This document shows, piece by piece, positions 53,389 to 57,092 of a DNA stretch of 57,092 bases (its first letter is position 1; each line of letters begins with the position of its first letter). The DNA comes from an uncultured Lachnospiraceae bacterium. Its GTDB lineage: Bacteria; Bacillota; Clostridia; Lachnospirales; Lachnospiraceae. The stretch is from contig CADATP010000005.1 in NCBI GenBank assembly GCA_902790935.1, positions 1 through 57,092 on the forward strand, read 5' to 3'. Below the pieces are notes generated by a model that searched no databases, was not told the origin of the DNA, and saw nothing but the letters and a program-made list of their open reading frames with translations. Both the position numbers and the translations under genes were made by a program.

Positions 53389-54365
53389 TCTTTTTATTTA
53401 TTGTACTTTTGCTGGTTGGATTTGTAGCCCTTATAAAGGGAGCTGATCTATTTGTAGACGGTAGTGCGGGACTTGCGAGGAACTTAAAGGTCCCTTCACT
53501 TATCATCGGACTAACCATTGTCGCTATGGGAACAAGCGCTCCGGAGCTTGCGGTATCTACCTCCGCAGCCATCGCGGGAGCCAATGAGATCGCCCTTAGC
53601 AATGTAGTCGGATCAAATTTATTTAATCTTCTTGTTGTACTTGGAGCCTGTGCGCTGTTTTGCCCCGTTCCCGTTGACAAGATCGTACTTAAGAGAGATT
53701 TCCCCATCTCCATAATCGTTACTGTTTTCGTATTTGCTGTTGTTGGAGCAAAGGCTGTTTTTAGCGGAAGCCTCTTTAAGAGCGCTATGGCAGACGAAGC
53801 CGGAATTGTTTACAGATGGACCGGAATAGTCCTTCTTATTTTCTTTATCGCTTATATTGTTTACCTTATAATCGATGCAAAACGTCATCCCGAGCCGGAG
53901 ACAGATGAGGCCAAAAAGCCTTACTGGAAGTGTTTCCTCTTTATCGTACTCGGTATTGCCCTTATCGTAGGCGGCGGACAGGCTGTTGTTCAGAGCGCCA
54001 AGTATATCGCAAGAGCGGCGGGCATGACCGAGACTCTTATCGGACTTACCATAGTGGCTGTCGGAACCTCACTCCCCGAGCTTGTAACCTCCGTAGTAGC
54101 CGCAAGAAAGGGCGAGACGGGACTTGCCATCGGAAATGTTGTGGGTTCAAATATCTTTAATCTGATGCTTATCCTTGGTACATCTTCAGCGATCCACCCC
54201 GTAGGAGCAAATGTGGCATCGGTATTTGATCTGGGAATCCTTATCATCGTAAGCCTTATTGTATTTGCTTTCTCAATAAGCAAAAAGAAGATCATCCGTG
54301 CCGAAGGAATCATTATGATCCTTGTCTATGTTGCGGACGTGATCTTCGCAATTTTCAGGAAATAA
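53385..54365 (+). CDS. Na+/Ca2+ exchanger family protein (CaCA, YrbG-like)
   Basis: 326 residues, about ten membrane segments in two inverted halves. Both alpha repeats are intact: AMGTSAPELAVS with NVVGSNLFNLL, and AVGTSLPELVTS with NVVGSNIFNLM. It is predicted to export Ca2+ in exchange for Na+ or H+. It is translationally coupled to the ferredoxin gene, an unexplained pairing. Confidence 0.93.
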   Translation: MIFLFIVLLLVGFVALIKGADLFVDGSAGLARNLKVPSLIIGLTIVAMGTSAPELAVSTSAAIAGANEIALSNVVGSNLFNLLVVLGACALFCPVPVDKIVLKRDFPISIIVTVFVFAVVGAKAVFSGSLFKSAMADEAGIVYRWTGIVLLIFFIAYIVYLIIDAKRHPEPETDEAKKPYWKCFLFIVLGIALIVGGGQAVVQSAKYIARAAGMTETLIGLTIVAVGTSLPELVTSVVAARKGETGLAIGNVVGSNIFNLMLILGTSSAIHPVGANVASVFDLGILIIVSLIVFAFSISKKKIIRAEGIIMILVYVADVIFAIFRK

Positions 54366-54366
54366 T

Positions 54367-54424
54367 CTGTCAAAAAAGCATATATTTATTAATAATTGCT
54401 AATGTTAAATATTTGACAGTTTTT
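54367..54424 (+). terminator. candidate branched terminator after the exchanger gene
   Basis: CTGTCAAA (54367-54374) pairs with TTTGACAG (54412-54419), followed by five T. An inner TATTTA/TAAATA stem could shorten the large loop. The right arm also contains TTGACA, but no -10 box lies at the correct distance. Confidence 0.5.
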
Positions 54425-54510
54425 AATTTACAGCCGCCCCCGGTTCGTATTAAAATGATGGTGAAGTAAAGGAACTTATCACGATCGTTTTGATCGCACC
54501 GGGGGTTTTA

Positions 54511-56433
54511 ATGGGTACAGACAGTATAGTTAAGCCTAAGAAAAAAATTGCGGTTTTTGCGAATGCCTGGAGCGCAGAATACCTCGGCATGGTTATTGAC
54601 GGACTTCAAAAGGAAGCCCAAAAAGACTGTGCTGATATTTTCGTATACACGACTTTTGTACTTCCCAACGAATCTGAGGAGATGCGTGTAAACCAGCTTA
54701 AGATCTACGACTTGCCTAATCCTAATGATTTCGACGGAGCTATAATCTTAGCTCATACATTCAACACATCGACGGAGCTCGACAAGGTCTGCTCTCTTGT
54801 TAAAAATTTCAAGATACCGACGGTTACAACCGAGATAAAGATTCCGGGACTGCCTATGGTGGGAACGGACAATTACCGCGGAATCTACGACCTTACCAAC
54901 CATTTGATAGAAGAACACGGCGTTAGAAAAGTAGTCTTTGTTGAGGGAAACGAAGGCAATACGGAGTGTGCCGAAAGAAGGCGTGCTCTTGAGGATGCCC
55001 TTGAGGAGCACGGACTTGTTTTGATGGATACAGTCAGGGGCGATTTCGGATTCTATATGGCTTCCTACAATATAGAGGAGTACATTAAGAAAAATAAACC
55101 GATCCCCGATGCATTTGTCTGCGCCAACGACCTTATGGCCCTTGGCGTTATCAGCAAGCTCCATCAATACGGAAAGCGCGTTCCCGAGGATGTCATTGTC
55201 ACCGGATTTGACCATGTACATGAAAGCCGTACTTCCTATCCTCTTGTTGCTACGGTATCAAGACAATGGGACAATATGGGCAAGTTCCTATACGATGAGT
55301 TAAACAATCAGATTGTAAATCCCGACCCTTCCAAGGAGATAATCTATCCTTCTGAGTTTATTCCTTCCGAGAGCTGCGGCTGTAAGCCGGAGCAGGAAGC
55401 TTACGATGCAAGGCTTGAAAGAGTACGCAATATCTACACCGAATCTACCGAGACGGATATGGTGGACTTTTTCTTCCAGAGAGTCCATATCGAAATGTCC
55501 TCCATCGGAAGTAAGGAAGAGTTCCCGGAGAGAGCGAAGTGGCAGTGGGGCCATGAGGAGTTTTTCGGAAAAGACTACTGTATCATAACCGAGCCTGAAT
55601 TCTTCGAACTTGAGGATGAAGAATACTTCGAAAAGGTTACTAAATTCAGCGACCGAATGGATATCATCTACGAAAGAAGAGACGGAAAGAGCTTAGAGCT
55701 CAGACAGTACGATATCCACGGTTTCTATCCGGGATATAAGGAAGAGCCCGATAAGTCAAATATATTTGTATTTTCCGCTCTTGCGAATCTAAAGCACCTT
55801 ATCGGATATGTTGCCATCAAGAACAATCCGAGAATACTTTACACTCTGCAGTTTAAGAGATGGGTAAACAACCTTGATACCCTTTTCCTTAACGTAAGGC
55901 ACAATATTTTCCTTAAGAGGATAAACGAAAAGCTCCGCCAGATCTATATGACGGACTTCCTCACGGATATGTACAACCGTACAGGCTGTGAGACAGTGCT
56001 GTATAAATTTATCGAGGAAAAGAAAAAAGCCGGACAGCAGACCGTACTTCTTTTCTACGATATAAACTGTATGAAGGTAATAAACGATAAATACGGACAT
56101 CTTAACGGAGATCTTGCCATCAAGGCCACGGCCAATGCGATGCGGGATTCCCTTCCTTCAAACTTTCTTCTCGGAAGATACGGCGGCGATGAGTTTATCG
56201 CCGTAGGCTGCTGGGACGGAAGCAGAAACGTAGATGAATACAGAAAAAGCTTCGGAAAAGCTCTTAAGAAGATTATGGACGGACTAAAGGTTTCCTTCAG
56301 ATTATCAGCCAGCGTCGGAGATTGTCTTATCGGACCCGACAAAGAGGGAACCATCGACGATTATATAAGAGAAGCGGACGAGTCTATGTATGAAGAAAAG
56401 GAAAGAGCCCATAAAGAACTGGGTATTTCCTGA
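54511..56433 (+). CDS. LacI-type ligand-binding sensor fused to GGDEF cyclase
   Basis: 640 residues. Residues about 10-285 are a LacI/GalR-like periplasmic-binding fold (KKIAVFANAWSAEYLGMVID, PDAFVCANDLMALGVISKL, VIVTGFDHVHESRTSYP, LVATVSRQWDNMG) with no HTH and no signal peptide, so it acts in the cytoplasm. A middle region (about 290-470) is of unknown type. A C-terminal GGDEF domain has YGGDEFIAV (about 557-565) and FYDINCMKVINDKYGHLNGD. It probably ties c-di-GMP synthesis to a sugar-like ligand. ATG 54511 follows GGGGG; an upstream TTG (54490) is less likely. Confidence 0.88.
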   Translation: MGTDSIVKPKKKIAVFANAWSAEYLGMVIDGLQKEAQKDCADIFVYTTFVLPNESEEMRVNQLKIYDLPNPNDFDGAIILAHTFNTSTELDKVCSLVKNFKIPTVTTEIKIPGLPMVGTDNYRGIYDLTNHLIEEHGVRKVVFVEGNEGNTECAERRRALEDALEEHGLVLMDTVRGDFGFYMASYNIEEYIKKNKPIPDAFVCANDLMALGVISKLHQYGKRVPEDVIVTGFDHVHESRTSYPLVATVSRQWDNMGKFLYDELNNQIVNPDPSKEIIYPSEFIPSESCGCKPEQEAYDARLERVRNIYTESTETDMVDFFFQRVHIEMSSIGSKEEFPERAKWQWGHEEFFGKDYCIITEPEFFELEDEEYFEKVTKFSDRMDIIYERRDGKSLELRQYDIHGFYPGYKEEPDKSNIFVFSALANLKHLIGYVAIKNNPRILYTLQFKRWVNNLDTLFLNVRHNIFLKRINEKLRQIYMTDFLTDMYNRTGCETVLYKFIEEKKKAGQQTVLLFYDINCMKVINDKYGHLNGDLAIKATANAMRDSLPSNFLLGRYGGDEFIAVGCWDGSRNVDEYRKSFGKALKKIMDGLKVSFRLSASVGDCLIGPDKEGTIDDYIREADESMYEEKERAHKELGIS

Positions 56434-56464
56434 AATAAATGCCTGTCAGTATTTTGTACCTGTT

Positions 56465-56494
56465 AAAAGCGTATCCTTTGGCGGTACGCTTTTT
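56465..56494 (+). terminator. intrinsic terminator
   Basis: AAAAGCGTATCC and GGTACGCTTTT form a hairpin with one bulged base, and a T-run follows. It ends the sensor-GGDEF gene. Confidence 0.85.
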
Positions 56495-56543
56495 GACTTT
56501 TATGCCGGTTATTTCATTACTTTTAAAAATCTTTTCTCTTTGG

Positions 56544-56549
56544 TATAAT
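56544..56549 (+). promoter_or_regulatory. -10 box upstream of the GNAT gene
   Basis: TATAAT at 56544-56549, preceded by TTGG. The -35 region is poor (TTTTAA at 17 nt). It lies between a terminator and the next gene, so a promoter is expected here. Confidence 0.55.
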
Positions 56550-56589
56550 GAAAAGACATCTAAATACGCAAGATAAGGAGTGATGGAAC

Positions 56590-57021
56590 ATGAGAGTTAG
56601 AAAAAATGCTAACAGAGACATACCCGTTATGATCGAAACATGGAACGAAATGCTCGAAGAGGGCGAAGTTTTCGCAGGACATGAACTCTTTGACGCAAAC
56701 TCAGGCGACGAGTTTTTTACATCTCAGACTTACTGCGGAGTTGCTGTTGATTTTGGTGGGAATATTCACGGACTATACGGACTTAAGGCCTGTGAGGACA
56801 ATGAAAAGAGCGCCGAGGCCGTTTTCGTTGTCAGAAAGCCCAGCAGAGGACAGAAAATTGGACAGGATCTTTTAAACGATTGTTTAAAAACAGCCGAAGG
56901 AAAAGGCATTACCGAGATCATCCTTAGGGAAGTAGAGCCCGGCAACGAGGCTGCAAGGCATCTCTTCGAGAAGGCGGGATTTACCTCCTGCGGAGAGAAT
57001 ACATATCGCAAGGACCTGTAG
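56590..57021 (+). CDS. GNAT-family N-acetyltransferase
   Basis: 143 residues. The acetyl-CoA binding region is AVFVVRKPSRGQKIGQDLLN (a variant of the R/Q-x-x-G-x-G/A motif), and the C-terminal EAARHLFEKAGFTSCGENTY is typical of GNAT enzymes. The substrate is unknown. AAGGAG (56575-56580) precedes the ATG by 9 nt. The next gene starts 18 nt later and may be co-transcribed. Confidence 0.85.
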   Translation: MRVRKNANRDIPVMIETWNEMLEEGEVFAGHELFDANSGDEFFTSQTYCGVAVDFGGNIHGLYGLKACEDNEKSAEAVFVVRKPSRGQKIGQDLLNDCLKTAEGKGITEIILREVEPGNEAARHLFEKAGFTSCGENTYRKDL

Positions 57022-57039
57022 AAAGAGGTATTTACAGAT

Positions 57040-57092
57040 ATGCTGGAACTTAAAAACATATCTTTTGAAGTAAAAGACGACGGGCAAAACAA
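57040..57092 (+). CDS. ABC transporter ATP-binding protein, N-terminal fragment
   Basis: Only 17 codons are in the window: MLELKNISFEVKDDGQN, the usual opening beta strand of ABC ATPases before the Walker A loop. AGAGG lies upstream. The rest is beyond the window edge, so substrate and partners cannot be named. Confidence 0.6.
   Translation, partial: MLELKNISFEVKDDGQN

Noticed and set aside
54413-54441. TTGACA as a promoter for the sensor-cyclase gene
   Set aside because: The sequence at the -10 position is GC-rich with no TATAAT-like match, so only the hairpin reading is kept.
1-57092. CRISPR arrays, insertion sequences, prophage, tRNA or rRNA genes
   Set aside because: No evenly spaced repeats, transposase or phage proteins, or cloverleaf/rRNA sequence were seen. 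The only clear long repeat is the pair at 1-104 and 2335-2438.

Overview
The window reads as chromosomal DNA of a butyrate-forming anaerobic Firmicute, most likely a rumen/gut Lachnospiraceae of the Butyrivibrio/Pseudobutyrivibrio type. The grounds are a butyryl-CoA dehydrogenase/EtfBA operon, lysine synthesis by the DapL route, a Gram-positive adenylate kinase with a zinc lid, zinc-type S14, a glnA plus ANTAR regulator pair, ECF transporter genes after L17, and strong Shine-Dalgarno sites. The genus is inferred from gene content only. Almost every gene is on the + strand.

Layout: (1) 1-3.6 kb, bcd-etfB-etfA, the electron-bifurcating last step of butyrate formation, with structured spacers; two of these spacers are near-identical copies. 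(2) 3.6-10.8 kb, a small unknown gene, then a nine-gene Tad/Flp-type pilus operon (CpaF ATPase, TadB, TadC, Flp1-like pilin, two pseudopilin-like proteins, CpaB-like SAF protein, a secreted Cys-rich InlB-repeat protein, prepilin peptidase). (3) 10.9-23.6 kb, housekeeping genes: glycosyltransferase, HisC-like aminotransferase, small multidrug-export family protein, methyltransferase, Hsp33, glutamine synthetase with an ANTAR regulator, dapF, dapL, NfeD-like, argF, birA, a conserved unknown, dusB. (4) 23.6-40.4 kb, the S10-spc-alpha ribosomal protein cluster from rpsJ to rplQ with secY, adk, map, infA, rpmJ and rpoA. It has a long S10 leader and many hairpin-bearing internal spacers. (5) 40.5-44.4 kb, an unknown anchored protein, EcfA1-EcfA2-EcfT and truA. 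(6) 44.4-57.1 kb, a signalling and envelope region: an EAL phosphodiesterase on the minus strand, a PilZ protein, a PAS-GGDEF cyclase, a ZIP metal transporter behind a palindromic operator, a TlpA-like lipoprotein, a chemoreceptor on the minus strand, a 49-residue CXXC protein with a NapH-like ferredoxin, a Na+/Ca2+ exchanger, a LacI-type sensor fused to GGDEF, a GNAT acetyltransferase and the first codons of an ABC ATPase.

How it works together: regions 3-5 are conserved core. Accessory interest is in the Tad locus, the cyclic-di-GMP genes and the non-coding structures. No rRNA, tRNA, CRISPR array, insertion sequence or prophage was seen. I did not find a clearly new multi-gene system. The best candidates for undescribed biology are the duplicated structured spacer around etfB with a compensatory base-pair change, the SD-sequestering switch before rpsJ, the extracellular protein inside the Tad operon, and two apparently leaderless genes.
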